DNA from: Deltaproteobacteria bacterium
GTDB lineage: Bacteria > Desulfobacterota > Desulfuromonadia > Desulfuromonadales > Geopsychrobacteraceae
Length of the DNA stretch: 32,670 nt
NCBI GenBank assembly: GCA_024280335.1
Contig: JAJRQI010000060.1
Coordinates: forward strand, 1-32,670
Reading direction: 5' to 3'
Part shown: positions 16,567-26,432 of the stretch, in pieces
Layout of the letters: the number at the start of each line of letters is the position of its first letter
Position numbering within the stretch: the stretch's first letter is position 1
Made by a program: the position numbers and the translations under genes
Notes under the pieces: generated by a model
Databases searched by the model: none
What the model saw: only the letters and a program-made list of their open reading frames with translations
Told to the model about the DNA's origin: nothing

Positions 16567-17637
16567 TTATCTGATTATCAGCTTTCGGCACTCGCTTAAT
16601 ATTCTTTCTGCTGCTCCCGGCTGTCCCAGCGTACGACCTTTGTCCGCCATCTGTTGCAACTGTGTCAGATCGAAAAACAGCGGCTTGATCGTCGTCGCCA
16701 GCTGTTGCGGACTCAGTTCGCTCTGCGGCAGCAGTTTCGCGGCACCGGCCACGACCAGCGCTTTGGCATTGGCGGTCTGATGATCTCCCGACGCATAGGG
16801 GAACGGGATCAAAATTGCCGGGCGACCGCAGACGGTCAGTTCCGCCAAGGTGGTTGCCCCGGCCCGGCAGACAACCAATTTACATGCTGCGTAGGCAGCG
16901 GCCATATCCTCGATAAAGGGCACCACCTGCTGCGGATCGAAACCGGCAGCGTCATAGGCTTGTCGAACCTGTTGCAGATCTTCCGCTCCGGTCTGGTGGA
17001 GGATCTCCGGCCGCTGCGGCCAATCGTTCAGCAGCGGCAGCAGCTGCATGACCGCCTGATTGATCGCCCGGGCACCGCGACTGCCGCCGAAGATCAGCAG
17101 CTTACCCGCTTGCGGCAGCGGCACGGCAACCTCTTCCAGACCGGGACGCAGCGGATTGCCGGTGAGCAGCGTTTTGCTGCGATCGAACCCGGCCGTCTGT
17201 GGAAACGACAGGCAGATCAGCTTTGCCCAACGGCCGAGCAGTCTGTTACTTAAGCCGGGGATCGCGTTCTGCTCGTGGATCAGATAGGGAATCCCCAGCA
17301 GCCTGGCCATCAACAGCACCGGTACCGACGCGTAGCCACCGACCCCGACCACCAGATCGGGACGAAAATCGTTGAGGATTGCCCTGGCCTGCAGCAGGCT
17401 TTTCAGCAAACGGGGCAGCATTTCCAATCTGCCGCGCCAGCCCCGACCGACCACTCCGGCCATGGCGACAAATTGCAACGGCAGGTTGAGCTTCGGCAGC
17501 AGCCGCGCTTCCAGCCCCTGTTCAGTGCCGACAAACTGCACAGCTGCCGTTGCTTCCTGTTTGAGCAACAGCTGCGCCAGCGCAACCGCCGGAAACAAGT
17601 GCCCGCCGGTTCCGCCACCGGCCAGCAACAGCCTCAC
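16567..17637 (-). CDS. murG: UDP-GlcNAc:undecaprenyl-PP-MurNAc-pentapeptide transferase
   Basis: MurG adds GlcNAc to lipid I to make lipid II on the inner face of the membrane. I chose the GTG at 17637. It overlaps the ftsW stop as GTGA and places the glycine-rich loop LLLAGGGTGGHLFPA at residues 3-17, as in the family; the upstream open frame is not homologous. The result is 356 residues, the normal length. HEQNAIPGLSNR and GGSRGARAIN are typical, and CRAGATTLAEL forms the UDP-GlcNAc site. Confidence 0.96.
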   Translation of the reverse strand: MRLLLAGGGTGGHLFPAVALAQLLLKQEATAAVQFVGTEQGLEARLLPKLNLPLQFVAMAGVVGRGWRGRLEMLPRLLKSLLQARAILNDFRPDLVVGVGGYASVPVLLMARLLGIPYLIHEQNAIPGLSNRLLGRWAKLICLSFPQTAGFDRSKTLLTGNPLRPGLEEVAVPLPQAGKLLIFGGSRGARAINQAVMQLLPLLNDWPQRPEILHQTGAEDLQQVRQAYDAAGFDPQQVVPFIEDMAAAYAACKLVVCRAGATTLAELTVCGRPAILIPFPYASGDHQTANAKALVVAGAAKLLPQSELSPQQLATTIKPLFFDLTQLQQMADKGRTLGQPGAAERILSECRKLIIR

Positions 17638-18746
17638 TGCTGCGGCTCCAGGGTCGAGGAGATATTCAACAAGATCCCGACCGCCACCAGGCTGACCACC
17701 AGACTGGTGCCGCCGTAGGAGATAAACGGCAGCGCCAGCCCCTTGGTCGGCAGCAACCCCAGACAGACGGCCAGATTGACAAAGGCTTCCAGACCGAGCA
17801 ACAGGCTCAGGCCGAAGGCCAGATTGCGACCGAACGGATCCTGACACTGCAGAGCGATACGGATACCGCAAAACACGATCAGCAGAAACAGCGCCGCAAC
17901 CAGCAACACCCCGACCAGCCCCAGCTCTTCGCCGATCACCGAAAAAATAAAATCGGTGTGCGCTTCCGGAAGATAGAACAGTTTCTGTTCGCCGACCCCC
18001 AGCCCCTGACCGAAGACGCCCCCTTTGCCGAAAGCAACCAGACTCTGGATAATCTGAAAGCCGCTACCGAAAGGATCCTCCCAGGGATCCAGAAAGGCCA
18101 TGATCCGGCGGCGACGATATTCAACCTGCATGATCAGAAAATAGAGTGCCGGCAATGAAATCAACAGGGTCAGCAGGATATACCGCCAACGCACTCCGGC
18201 AACGATCAGCATCGACAGAGCCAGCCCGGTAATAATCATCGCGCTGCCCAAATCGGGTTGTTTCAGCAGCAAGCCGAGCAGTACTGCCAATACGATCATG
18301 TAGGGCAGGTAGCCTTTGCACAGCGAGCGAACCATCTCTTTTTTTCGGGTCAATGAATGGGCCAGATAGAGGACCAGTCCCAGCTTGACCAGTTCCGCCG
18401 GCTGCAGGTTGAATCCGGGCAGTCGCAACCAGCGCAGCGCACCGCCGACCCGAACGCCAAGGCCGGGGACAAACAGCAGCGCCAGCAGTACGATCCCGAC
18501 CAGCAGGGTGACCGTCGCCAGCTTGCGCCAGTTCTGGTAATTAAAATAGGCAGCAATCGCCATCAGTGAAAAACCGACCAGAGTATAAATCAGCTGCCGC
18601 TTAAGGAAATAAAACCCATCGTTGAAGCGTTCAGCCGCCATGATTGCCGAGGAGGAATAGACCATCACCACCCCGATACAGGTCAGGCAGACCGCCAGCA
18701 GCAACAGCGTCGTATCGATGTCGCGGCGCAGGGTCACGGTTTCCAC
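17634..18746 (-). CDS. ftsW: Peptidoglycan glycosyltransferase FtsW (SEDS family)
   Basis: FtsW is the polytopic SEDS glycosyltransferase of the divisome and acts with FtsI. It is 370 residues with about ten hydrophobic segments. Signature parts are YSSSAIMA, LKQPDLGSAM, YLPEAHTDFIFSVIGEELG and a conserved C-terminal segment LPFISYGGTSLV. The GTG at 18746 gives a 13-bp overlap with murD. A second GTG at 18737 would overlap the murD stop exactly as GTGA, as at two other junctions in this cluster, and may be the true start. Confidence 0.95.
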   Translation of the reverse strand: METVTLRRDIDTTLLLLAVCLTCIGVVMVYSSSAIMAAERFNDGFYFLKRQLIYTLVGFSLMAIAAYFNYQNWRKLATVTLLVGIVLLALLFVPGLGVRVGGALRWLRLPGFNLQPAELVKLGLVLYLAHSLTRKKEMVRSLCKGYLPYMIVLAVLLGLLLKQPDLGSAMIITGLALSMLIVAGVRWRYILLTLLISLPALYFLIMQVEYRRRRIMAFLDPWEDPFGSGFQIIQSLVAFGKGGVFGQGLGVGEQKLFYLPEAHTDFIFSVIGEELGLVGVLLVAALFLLIVFCGIRIALQCQDPFGRNLAFGLSLLLGLEAFVNLAVCLGLLPTKGLALPFISYGGTSLVVSLVAVGILLNISSTLEPQQ

Positions 18747-20095
18747 CCCGTTTCCGGCAAGGCTTCGACCAGATCAACGAATGCGCGACCACGTGCCTGA
18801 TAATCGCTGAACATGTCGAAACTTGAGCAAGCCGGTGACAGCAGCACGGTTCCTCCGGACGGGGTAATCTCCGCCGCCTGCAAAACCGCAGCCTCAAGGC
18901 TGGCCGCCATGCGCAGCTGGCAACAACCGGACAGCTCTTCGGCCATTCGCTGCGCGGCTTCGCCGATCAGAATCAGGCTTTCGACCTTTTCTGTCAGCAG
19001 CGGCCGCAACAGAGAATAATCGCCGCCTTTGTCCTTGCCGCCGGCGATCAGGGTCACTGGCGCAGCAAGCCCGGCCAGACTCTTCAACACGCTGCCGACA
19101 TTGGTTCCCTTGGAATCGTTGTACCAGTCGACGCCGGCGCGCTGCCGAACCAGGTTCATCCGGTGCTCCAGCCCGCGAAACCCGCAGACTGCCCGCCAAG
19201 CCAGCTCAGCCGGGCAACCTTGCAATAACGCCGGGATCAGCGCCGCCATGGCATTTTCGATGTTGTGCTCCCCCGGCAAGCGCAACTCGGCAAGCGGCAG
19301 ACGGCTGTTCGCGCCGTTCCAGTTCCAGATCAATTCGTCACCCCGGCGGATCATGCCGCGCACCTTCCGGCCCTGCGCTGAGAACCAGACCTTGGTTGCG
19401 CGCAGCCCCTCGGTCAATCGGCAGACCTCGGCATCATCGGCGTTGAGGATGGCATAATCACCGGCCTCCAGATTGCGAAACAGCTGCAGCTTGGCGTGAT
19501 AGTAACTCTGCAGATCGGCATAGCGATCCAGATGATCGGCGCTGAGATTGAGCAGCAGAGCGAAGCGTGGATGAAATTTTTCAATCGTCTCCAGCTGGAA
19601 GGAAGAAAGCTCCACCGCCAACAGATCATATTCAGCAGCGCAAGCTTCGACCAACGGCATACCGAGATTGCCGCCGACGAAAATCTGTTTGCCCCAGGCC
19701 TGAAAAATCTCGCCGAGCAGACGGGTGGTGGTCGATTTGCCGTTGGTTCCAGTGATGCCGATCATCGGTGCCGCGATCTCCCGCGCCGCCAGCTCAACCT
19801 CACCCAGCAGTGGGATATTGCACGATCTGGCCCGCAACAAGGGCGGGCAATCGAGCGGCACGCCGGGGCTGACAGCAATCAGGTCGGCCTGTTCGAACAG
19901 CTCCAGGTTATGGCCGCCCAGATCCAGCCGCACCGGCAGTTGCGCAAACTCGGCCAGCCCGGCAAGCTGTTCGGCACTGCGTTGATCAGACAGAGCGACG
20001 CTGGCGCCACGTTGCAGCAGAAAACGCACCAGGGCCTGACCGCTGCGGCCCGCCCCGATGACAACTACTTTTTTTCCGCTGAAGTCTTGTTTCAT
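18734..20095 (-). CDS. murD: UDP-N-acetylmuramoyl-L-alanine--D-glutamate ligase
   Basis: MurD adds D-glutamate to UDP-MurNAc-L-Ala. The 453 residues open with a Rossmann-like [18 protein letters not shown]. The P-loop is [12 protein letters not shown] (113-124), followed by [12 protein letters not shown] and the C-terminal [16 protein letters not shown] and [13 protein letters not shown] segments. The ATG at 20095 overlaps the mraY stop by 4 bp (ATGA). Confidence 0.96.
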   Translation of the reverse strand: MKQDFSGKKVVVIGAGRSGQALVRFLLQRGASVALSDQRSAEQLAGLAEFAQLPVRLDLGGHNLELFEQADLIAVSPGVPLDCPPLLRARSCNIPLLGEVELAAREIAAPMIGITGTNGKSTTTRLLGEIFQAWGKQIFVGGNLGMPLVEACAAEYDLLAVELSSFQLETIEKFHPRFALLLNLSADHLDRYADLQSYYHAKLQLFRNLEAGDYAILNADDAEVCRLTEGLRATKVWFSAQGRKVRGMIRRGDELIWNWNGANSRLPLAELRLPGEHNIENAMAALIPALLQGCPAELAWRAVCGFRGLEHRMNLVRQRAGVDWYNDSKGTNVGSVLKSLAGLAAPVTLIAGGKDKGGDYSLLRPLLTEKVESLILIGEAAQRMAEELSGCCQLRMAASLEAAVLQAAEITPSGGTVLLSPACSSFDMFSDYQARGRAFVDLVEALPETGWKP

Positions 20096-21168
20096 CGCAG
20101 TTTCAATGTCGATAAGGCAATCAATGCCAGAATGATACTGATAATCCAGAAGCGGACGATAATCTTCGGCTCCGGCCAGCCCTTGAGTTCAAAATGGTGA
20201 TGAATCGGCGCCATGCGAAACACCCGCCGACCCCAGTAACGAAACGAAATCACCTGGACAATCACCGAGAGCGCTTCAACGACGAAGATCCCGCCGACAA
20301 TCACCAGCACCACCTCGTTTTTGGTAATCACCGCAATCGTACCGAGTGAGCCGCCGAGCGACAAGCTACCGACATCGCCCATAAACACCTGGGCGGGGTA
20401 ACTGTTGAACCACAGAAATCCGAGCCCGGCCCCGGCCATCGCCCCGCAGAGGATCGCCAGTTCTCCGGCCCCCTGAATACTGCTGATCTGCAGATAGCCG
20501 GCGAGTTTGGCGTTACCGGCCAGATAGGCGAGCAGCAGAAAGGTTCCGGCGGCAATGATCATCGGTCCGATTGCCAGGCCGTCCAGCCCGTCGGTCAGAT
20601 TGACCGCGTTGCTCGCACCTACCATCACCAGGATGGCAAAAGGGATATAGAAAAGACCGATATCCGGCTGCGCATCCTTGAAAAACGGTAAACTCAGGCG
20701 CGTATCAAAGCCGCTGCTGCTGTACAGCAACAGTACCGCGACCAAAGCGATCAGAATCTGCCAGAACAGCTTCTGCCGGGCGGAGATACCATCACTGTTT
20801 TTACGCACCACCTTCAGATAGTCATCGACGAAGCCGATCGCCCCGTAACCGGTCGTCACCAGCAGGGTCACCCAGATATACAGATTGGTCAGGTCCGCCC
20901 AAAGCAGGGTCGGCACAATAATCGCCAACAGGATCAGTGAGCCGCCCATGGTCGGCGTCCCCTCTTTGACAAAGTGGGATTCCGGACCACTCTTGCGGAT
21001 CGTCTGACCGATCTGCATTTTCTGCAGGGTGGCGATCAACCAGGGGCCAAGGATGAATGAGATCAACAGGGCGGTTATGGTCGCATAGATCGTCCGGAAG
21101 GTGATGAAGCGGAAGACGTACAACACCGAGAACTCAGTATGCAGTGGGTAGAGAAGGTGATAAAGCAC
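20092..21168 (-). CDS. mraY: Phospho-N-acetylmuramoyl-pentapeptide transferase
   Basis: MraY transfers phospho-MurNAc-pentapeptide to undecaprenyl phosphate to form lipid I. It is a polytopic membrane protein of 358 residues. Typical motifs are [17 protein letters not shown] (the catalytic Asp region), [13 protein letters not shown] and the C-terminal [12 protein letters not shown]. The start is GTG at 21168 with GGAG at 7 bases. It is 3 bp from murF. Confidence 0.97.
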   Translation of the reverse strand: MLYHLLYPLHTEFSVLYVFRFITFRTIYATITALLISFILGPWLIATLQKMQIGQTIRKSGPESHFVKEGTPTMGGSLILLAIIVPTLLWADLTNLYIWVTLLVTTGYGAIGFVDDYLKVVRKNSDGISARQKLFWQILIALVAVLLLYSSSGFDTRLSLPFFKDAQPDIGLFYIPFAILVMVGASNAVNLTDGLDGLAIGPMIIAAGTFLLLAYLAGNAKLAGYLQISSIQGAGELAILCGAMAGAGLGFLWFNSYPAQVFMGDVGSLSLGGSLGTIAVITKNEVVLVIVGGIFVVEALSVIVQVISFRYWGRRVFRMAPIHHHFELKGWPEPKIIVRFWIISIILALIALSTLKLR

Positions 21169-21171
21169 CTG

Positions 21172-22566
21172 CTAACTCCCTTTCTGCCCGTGAGGCAGCT
21201 CCTCGCCGGCAGCGCGTAACGCCGTCGCCAGCTTGTCCAGCTTGATTCCCCGCGAACCTTTGACCAGAATCCGATCTCCCGGGCGTTGATTCTGCTGCAG
21301 ATAACCGATCGCGGCGGCCACGTCGGCAAGTTGGACCGACTGCTCAGCAGGCAGTCCGGCTGTTTGCGCACCGGCGCAGAGAAGATCAGCATACTCACCG
21401 ACGGCAACCAGCAGATCGACGACTTCAGCAGCCCGAGCCCCGGCCTCGCGGTGCAGTTGCACCGTATCCTCGCCCAACTCCAGCATATCGCCGAGTACTG
21501 CGACGCGCCGACCCTGGCCTTTCTGTTCCTTCAATCCGTCAAGCGCTGCAGCTACCGAAAGCGGATTGGAATTGTAGCTGTCATCCAGCAGCAGTCCGCC
21601 GCAGGCCAATGGACACAGGTTCATCCGGCCGCGGATCGGGACAAACCGGTTCAGTCCGGCGGCAATCTTCGCCAGCGGGACGTTCACCACCAGCGCGGCA
21701 GCCGCGGCAGCCAGAGCATTGGCAACATTGTGTCGTCCCGGAACCTGCAGACAGACGCTTTCACGCTTACTGTCAAAAACCAGCTCAAACTGGACCGAAG
21801 CCGCGGCCACCTGGACCTGTTCGGCCCTGACCTGTGCTTGCGCTGATTCACCGTAGGTCAATTTATCGACCCCGTTGGCGACCGGCAGTCGGGCCACCCG
21901 CTCGTCATCCAGATTAATCACCGCTGTTCCCCCCTGCAGCCCGGCAAACAATTCCCCTTTGGCGCGGGAAACACCATCCAGTCCATGCAGGGTTTCCAGG
22001 TGTGCCGGTCCGACATTGGTGATCACACCGATGGTCGGCTGAGCAATTTCGGTCAGCCGCTCGATTTCACCGAGCGAGCTGGTGCCCATCTCCAGCACCG
22101 CCCATTGATGCTCGGTCTGCAAGCGGAACAGGGTCAGCGGCAAACCGATCAGATTATTGAAGTTGCCCGCCGTTTTTAGTCCCGGCCCGATCAACTCCAG
22201 AATGGCTGCCAACATCTCCTTGCTGGTGGTTTTACCCACCGAGCCGGTGATCGCGATCAGCGGGCCGCGCAGTTGCAACCGATAGGCCGCAGCCAGATCA
22301 CCCAAGGCGCGCAGAGTGCCGGAAACTCGGACTACCGGCACGCTCAAGCCCTCAATGACCTCTTCACTCAAGCAGGCAGCAGCACCATTTTTCACCGCCT
22401 GACTCAGATAGTCGTGGCCATCGAAGCGCTCGCCGCGTAACGGGATGAACAATGCACCCGGCGTGATATTGCGACTGTCGGTGGAAATGCCGCTCAACTG
22501 ACAATTGCGCTTTGTTCCGGAGAATTCCCCGGCGGTAATCCGTGCAACCCGTTCCAGATCAAACAT
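21172..22566 (-). CDS. murF: UDP-MurNAc-tripeptide--D-alanyl-D-alanine ligase
   Basis: MurF attaches D-Ala-D-Ala to the UDP-MurNAc-tripeptide. It is about 464 residues with the P-loop ITGSVGKTTSKEM (106-118). GISTDSRNITPGALFIPLRGERFDGH is the MurF N-terminal domain pattern (given here as positions 26-51), and LLDDSYNSNPLSV follows. Two ATGs are possible, 22572 and 22566. The ribosome site AGGAG is 3 bases from the first and 9 from the second, so I prefer 22566. It overlaps the murE end by 8 bp. Confidence 0.95.
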   Translation of the reverse strand: MFDLERVARITAGEFSGTKRNCQLSGISTDSRNITPGALFIPLRGERFDGHDYLSQAVKNGAAACLSEEVIEGLSVPVVRVSGTLRALGDLAAAYRLQLRGPLIAITGSVGKTTSKEMLAAILELIGPGLKTAGNFNNLIGLPLTLFRLQTEHQWAVLEMGTSSLGEIERLTEIAQPTIGVITNVGPAHLETLHGLDGVSRAKGELFAGLQGGTAVINLDDERVARLPVANGVDKLTYGESAQAQVRAEQVQVAAASVQFELVFDSKRESVCLQVPGRHNVANALAAAAAALVVNVPLAKIAAGLNRFVPIRGRMNLCPLACGGLLLDDSYNSNPLSVAAALDGLKEQKGQGRRVAVLGDMLELGEDTVQLHREAGARAAEVVDLLVAVGEYADLLCAGAQTAGLPAEQSVQLADVAAAIGYLQQNQRPGDRILVKGSRGIKLDKLATALRAAGEELPHGQKGS

Positions 22567-24079
22567 CGTCATCCGCTCCTGCGATCCCGTGGCGGTTCAA
22601 GGTGCGAAACAGCTCTTCCCGATCGTCAAAATGAATCCTGGTGGTTCCCAAAATCTGATAATCTTCATGCCCTTTTCCGGCAACCAGCAGCAGATCACCT
22701 GTTTGGGCGATTTCGCTGGCAAACTCGATCGCTTCGCGACGGTCGGCGATGACCACAAAGCCGCGCTCCTTCGCCTGCAGCTGGAACGAACTGAGTTCCA
22801 ACGCTTCCGCAGCCAGGGCACCGGCACGCATCTGTTCAAGAATCTGCAGCGGATCTTCGGTGCGCGGGTTGTCGGAGGTGAAGATCGCCAGGTCGGAGTA
22901 ACCAACTGCGGCTGCCGCCATCACCGGCCGCTTAATCGGGTCACGGTCACCGCCGCAACCGACCAGCGTGATCAGCCGCTTATGCTCAAGCTTCGACAAG
23001 GTTTTCAGCACCTGCTCAAGGGCATCACTGGTGTGTGCGTAATCGACCAGTGCCAGCACCCCTTTGCTGTTTTCGACCCGCTGCACGCGTCCTGGAACCT
23101 GAGGGGCGACGCTGATCCCGGCCTCAATATCGGCATTCTCGATCTGTAACGCCTGCGCGGCGGCCACGGCAGCCAGCAGGTTGCTGATATTGAAATGACC
23201 GATCATCTTGCTGTCGATCTGTAGCCGCCCCTGCGGCGTGGCAAAACTGCCGTGAATACCGTTCCTGTCGGCAGTGACATCAAGGGCACGAACCTTGGCC
23301 TCGGCGTGCAGGCCGAAACCGCACCAGGCAGGATTTTCCTGCAGCAGTCGGGCGCCGAAACCGTCATCCCGGTTGATCGCTGCCTGCCCCTGCTGCAACA
23401 ACTCGCTGAACAGTCGCCGCTTGCTGGCGAAATAATTGTCCAGATTCCGATGGTAATCGAGATGCTCCGGGGTCAGATTGGTAAACACCGCGACATCAAA
23501 CTCGATGCCGTCGACCCGGTGCTGTTCCAGCGCATGCGAAGAGACTTCAAGGATGAAGGCATCCGCTCCCCGCTGCCGGAAATCCGCCATCATCGCCAGC
23601 AGTTCCAGCGATTCAGGGGTGGTGTGCGCTGCTTCCAACCGTTGCCCGGCGAAACGATATTCAACCGTGCCGAAAACCGCCGGGGCAAGACCAGCCTGCT
23701 TAAGGATCGCTTCGAGCAGATAGGTGATGCTGGTCTTGCCGTTGGTTCCGGTAACGCCGATCACCGGGACGCCCCGAGTCGGATGCCCGTGGTGTGCTGC
23801 CGCCAGCTGCGCCATGGCCTGACGCACTTTCGCTACTTGAACAAAGCAGGTCGCGGCGGGCGGTTCTTCCGGCAGCTGTTCGACAACGACCACCGTGGCT
23901 CCATTGTCGATCGCCTGCGGAACATAGGCAAGACCATCCACCTGACTGCCGGGCAGGGCAAAAAAGATATTCCCCGGCGAAACCTGGCGTGAGTCACAGC
24001 ACAGACCGGTCAGGTTCAGATCGGTCGCACCGACAATCAGTTCCGTCTCAATCGTCTGCAGCAGCGCAGCAAGCTTCAT
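22559..24079 (-). CDS. murE: UDP-MurNAc-L-Ala-D-Glu--meso-diaminopimelate ligase
   Basis: MurE adds the third stem-peptide residue. The protein is 506 residues long, with the P-loop GVTGTNGKTSITYL from about 108. The substrate motif DNPR (403-406) within FTSDNPRTEDP is the meso-diaminopimelate type, which supports a Gram-negative cell wall. The ATG at 24079 has AGGA 5-6 bases upstream and starts at the family N terminus MKLAALL; the longer open frame upstream overlaps ftsI and has no homology. Confidence 0.96.
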   Translation of the reverse strand: MKLAALLQTIETELIVGATDLNLTGLCCDSRQVSPGNIFFALPGSQVDGLAYVPQAIDNGATVVVVEQLPEEPPAATCFVQVAKVRQAMAQLAAAHHGHPTRGVPVIGVTGTNGKTSITYLLEAILKQAGLAPAVFGTVEYRFAGQRLEAAHTTPESLELLAMMADFRQRGADAFILEVSSHALEQHRVDGIEFDVAVFTNLTPEHLDYHRNLDNYFASKRRLFSELLQQGQAAINRDDGFGARLLQENPAWCGFGLHAEAKVRALDVTADRNGIHGSFATPQGRLQIDSKMIGHFNISNLLAAVAAAQALQIENADIEAGISVAPQVPGRVQRVENSKGVLALVDYAHTSDALEQVLKTLSKLEHKRLITLVGCGGDRDPIKRPVMAAAAVGYSDLAIFTSDNPRTEDPLQILEQMRAGALAAEALELSSFQLQAKERGFVVIADRREAIEFASEIAQTGDLLLVAGKGHEDYQILGTTRIHFDDREELFRTLNRHGIAGADDDV

Positions 24080-24089
24080 CGTCTTCCTT

Positions 24090-26041
24090 TCAGGCACCAA
24101 AACGGACCCAGGCCTCTTTGCCGTAGCGGATCGTCCGACCGGGTCGCGGCGATTGTTCAACCACCTGACCACTGCCGGAAAGTTTCAGATTCAGGCTTTT
24201 ATTCTGCATCGCCCGCAGCACCTGCCGATAGCTCATCCCCCGAAAATCGGGCATCCGTAAACCATCGACCGGTTCGGAATCGGGCAGCAAAGCTGCCAGA
24301 TCAGGCAGCGGGGCCAGATCGAGTTGTGCTTTTGCCAACCCCTGCAACGAGCCTTTCGGCAGAATATCCAGATAGCTGAGCGACTGCTCGGCAATCCGGG
24401 CGAATACCGGTGCGGCGATCAAGCCGCCGTAGGTCTTTCCCTGCGGTTCATCGACCGTGACGGAAATAACCAGTGCCGGATTCTCCGCCGGAACAAAACC
24501 GATAAAGGAGGAGACCCGCTTATCCGGCGAGTAGCCTCCGGTCACCGGGTCAACCTTTTGTGCAGTACCGGTTTTACCCGCCACTCGATAGCCGGACAGC
24601 GCCGCCCGGGTACCGGTCCCGCCCGGCTCCGTGACTGAAATCAGCATCTCGCTGACCAGTTTGGCCGTCCGTTCGGAGATGACCCGTCGCTTAACCTGCG
24701 GCAAACGCCGCTGAACCTGTTGTCCCTCGGCGTCAGTCACCCGTTCGACGATAAAGGGTTCCATCAGTAAGCCACCATTGGCGATAGCCGCCATTGCGCT
24801 GGTCATCTGCACCGGAGTGACACTTAACCCCTGACCGAAGGAGATGGCGGCCAGATCGATTTCGAACCAGCGCGACGGCGGTCGAACCTGACCGCTCGCT
24901 TCCCCCGGCAGGTCGAGTCCGGTCGGCTCACCGAAACCGAAATCACGAATATAGGCATAGTAGCGTTCCCGCTCGAGCGCCTTACCCAGCTTGGCAAAGC
25001 CGATATTGCTGCTGAATTTAAGCATCTCCTTAAGGGTCAATTTGCCGTAGCGGGCGTGATCGCGAATCACCTTGCCGCCGACCGAATAACGGCCGTTTTC
25101 ACAGTCGGTCTTCTGATTCAGCCGGACGATTCCTTCTTCCAGTATCCCGGCCAACAGAAACGGCTTGAAGGTCGAGCCCGGCTCAAACATGTCACACACC
25201 GCCCGGTTGCGCCGCCTGGAGGCACGATAGTTACCGGGCAGGTTCGGATTGTAGTCAGGCTGACTGGCCATCGCCAGAACCCGGCCGCTGGCCGGTTCCA
25301 TCATCACTACGGTGCCGCCGACGGCGCCGGTCTGCTTGACCACCCGAGCCAACTCCTTTTCAGCGATATACTGCAGCGAACGATCGATGGTCAGCTGCAG
25401 GCTGTGCCCCGCTACGCCCCCCTGCACCAACTGTTTTTCAGTGGCCATCCCGCGACCGCGCGCATCCCGCTGCGACAGCAGCCGGCCTGGCTCCCCCTGC
25501 AGCAGTTGATCATATTCCAGTTCGATCCCTTCCAGCCCCTTGGGATCGAGACCGGTAAAACCGACAACATGGGCGCCGACGTTTGCTTGCGGGTAGTAAC
25601 GTTTGTGTTCGGTAACAAATTGCAGCCCGGCAATGCGTAATTTCACCACCTGCCCGGCGACCTCGGGATCAAGCTTTCGTTTGACCCAGACGAAACGTTT
25701 TTTCGCCGACAGCAGTTGCTGCAGCTCTTTTTTCGACAAATCGAGAATTCCGGCCAGTTTGCCGGCAGCCTGCTGCGGATCTTTGACCAACAGCGGGTCG
25801 GCATAAAGGGATTGAGTATCCAGGCTCAAAGCCAGTGGATTGCCGTTGCGATCCAGAATACTGCCGCGCTGCGGCGCCAGCTTAACCACCCGCTGTCGCT
25901 GCTGATCGGCCCGCTCCTGCAGATCAGGAGCGATCACAACCTGTAAATAGTAGGCACGCCCGGCCACCAGCAGAAACGCCAGCAGAAACAGGGCGCCAAA
26001 AAGCGGATGCGCAGTTGGATGCCGCGCTCCGTAAATGCCAT
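24090..26041 (-). CDS. ftsI: Peptidoglycan D,D-transpeptidase FtsI (PBP3) with PASTA domain; frameshifted near N terminus
   Basis: FtsI is the septal transpeptidase that works with FtsW. Numbering the frame-corrected protein (650 residues), the catalytic STFK serine is about 290, the SSN triad 344-346 and KTGT 490-493. A C-terminal PASTA-like domain follows from about 595. The natural start is ATG 26041, one base after the ftsL stop, giving MAFTERGIQLRIRF. At a T5 run (25998-26002) the frame then breaks, and the membrane segment GALFLLAFLLVAGRAYYLQV continues one frame over. The uninterrupted frame has only a GTG at 25967, inside the membrane helix, which would give a 625-residue protein without its cytoplasmic tail. 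One extra T restores a normal FtsI. The gene is essential in relatives, so a sequence error or slippage is more likely than true loss. Confidence 0.9.
25998..26002 (-). other. Frameshift site in ftsI (T5 homopolymer on the coding strand)
   Basis: The coding strand reads CGC TTT TTG GCG in the start frame and needs CGC TTT TTT GGC GCC CTG to continue into the FtsI membrane helix. The run of five T residues is one short. Explanations are a homopolymer sequencing error, a real one-base deletion, or slippage by RNA polymerase or the ribosome at this run. Confidence 0.8.
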
Positions 26042-26042
26042 A

Positions 26043-26360
26043 TCAATCGACCCGAATGATCTGGCCGGAGGATGGCGGACGTAAACCCAGGGTTTCCCGC
26101 GCCAGGGTCTCGATCCGCTCATCGCGCGCCAGGTAGGCCGCTTCCAGCTTCAATTGCTTGATCTCCTGCTGACCGGTCCGAATCTGTTTCTCCAGGCTGG
26201 AAATTCCATACTCTAGATTGATGGCGTGAATCCGTGACCAGACGAACAACAGGGAAAGGAGTGCGACCAGCACAATGGCGACAAAAACCTGGGCCAGGCG
26301 TGGTCGATAAAGCGAAAACCCATTGATCTCTACCACTGTCTGCTGTACAGCTTGCGACAT
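26043..26360 (-). CDS. ftsL: Cell division protein FtsL
   Basis: FtsL is a small bitopic divisome protein that forms a coiled coil with FtsB and binds FtsQ. The 105 residues have a short cytoplasmic tail, one membrane helix (about 24-41, VFVAIVLVALLSLLFVWS) and a heptad-rich periplasmic region ISSLEKQIRTGQQEIKQLKL. It ends in ARETLGLRPPSSGQIIRV, like other FtsL proteins. A GGAGG site precedes the ATG at 26360. Identification rests on topology, length and position between rsmH and ftsI. Confidence 0.88.
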   Translation of the reverse strand: MSQAVQQTVVEINGFSLYRPRLAQVFVAIVLVALLSLLFVWSRIHAINLEYGISSLEKQIRTGQQEIKQLKLEAAYLARDERIETLARETLGLRPPSSGQIIRVD

Positions 26361-26432
26361 AGGAGCCTCCCTGTCTATCTCAGACGTGCTGAATAATCCC
26401 TGAATCCGTGAATATTCGACGGATCCAGGTAA

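Noticed and set aside
17638-17871. 78-codon upstream extension of murG
   Set aside because: It overlaps ftsW in another frame and has no homology; the GTG in the GTGA overlap with ftsW gives a standard MurG.
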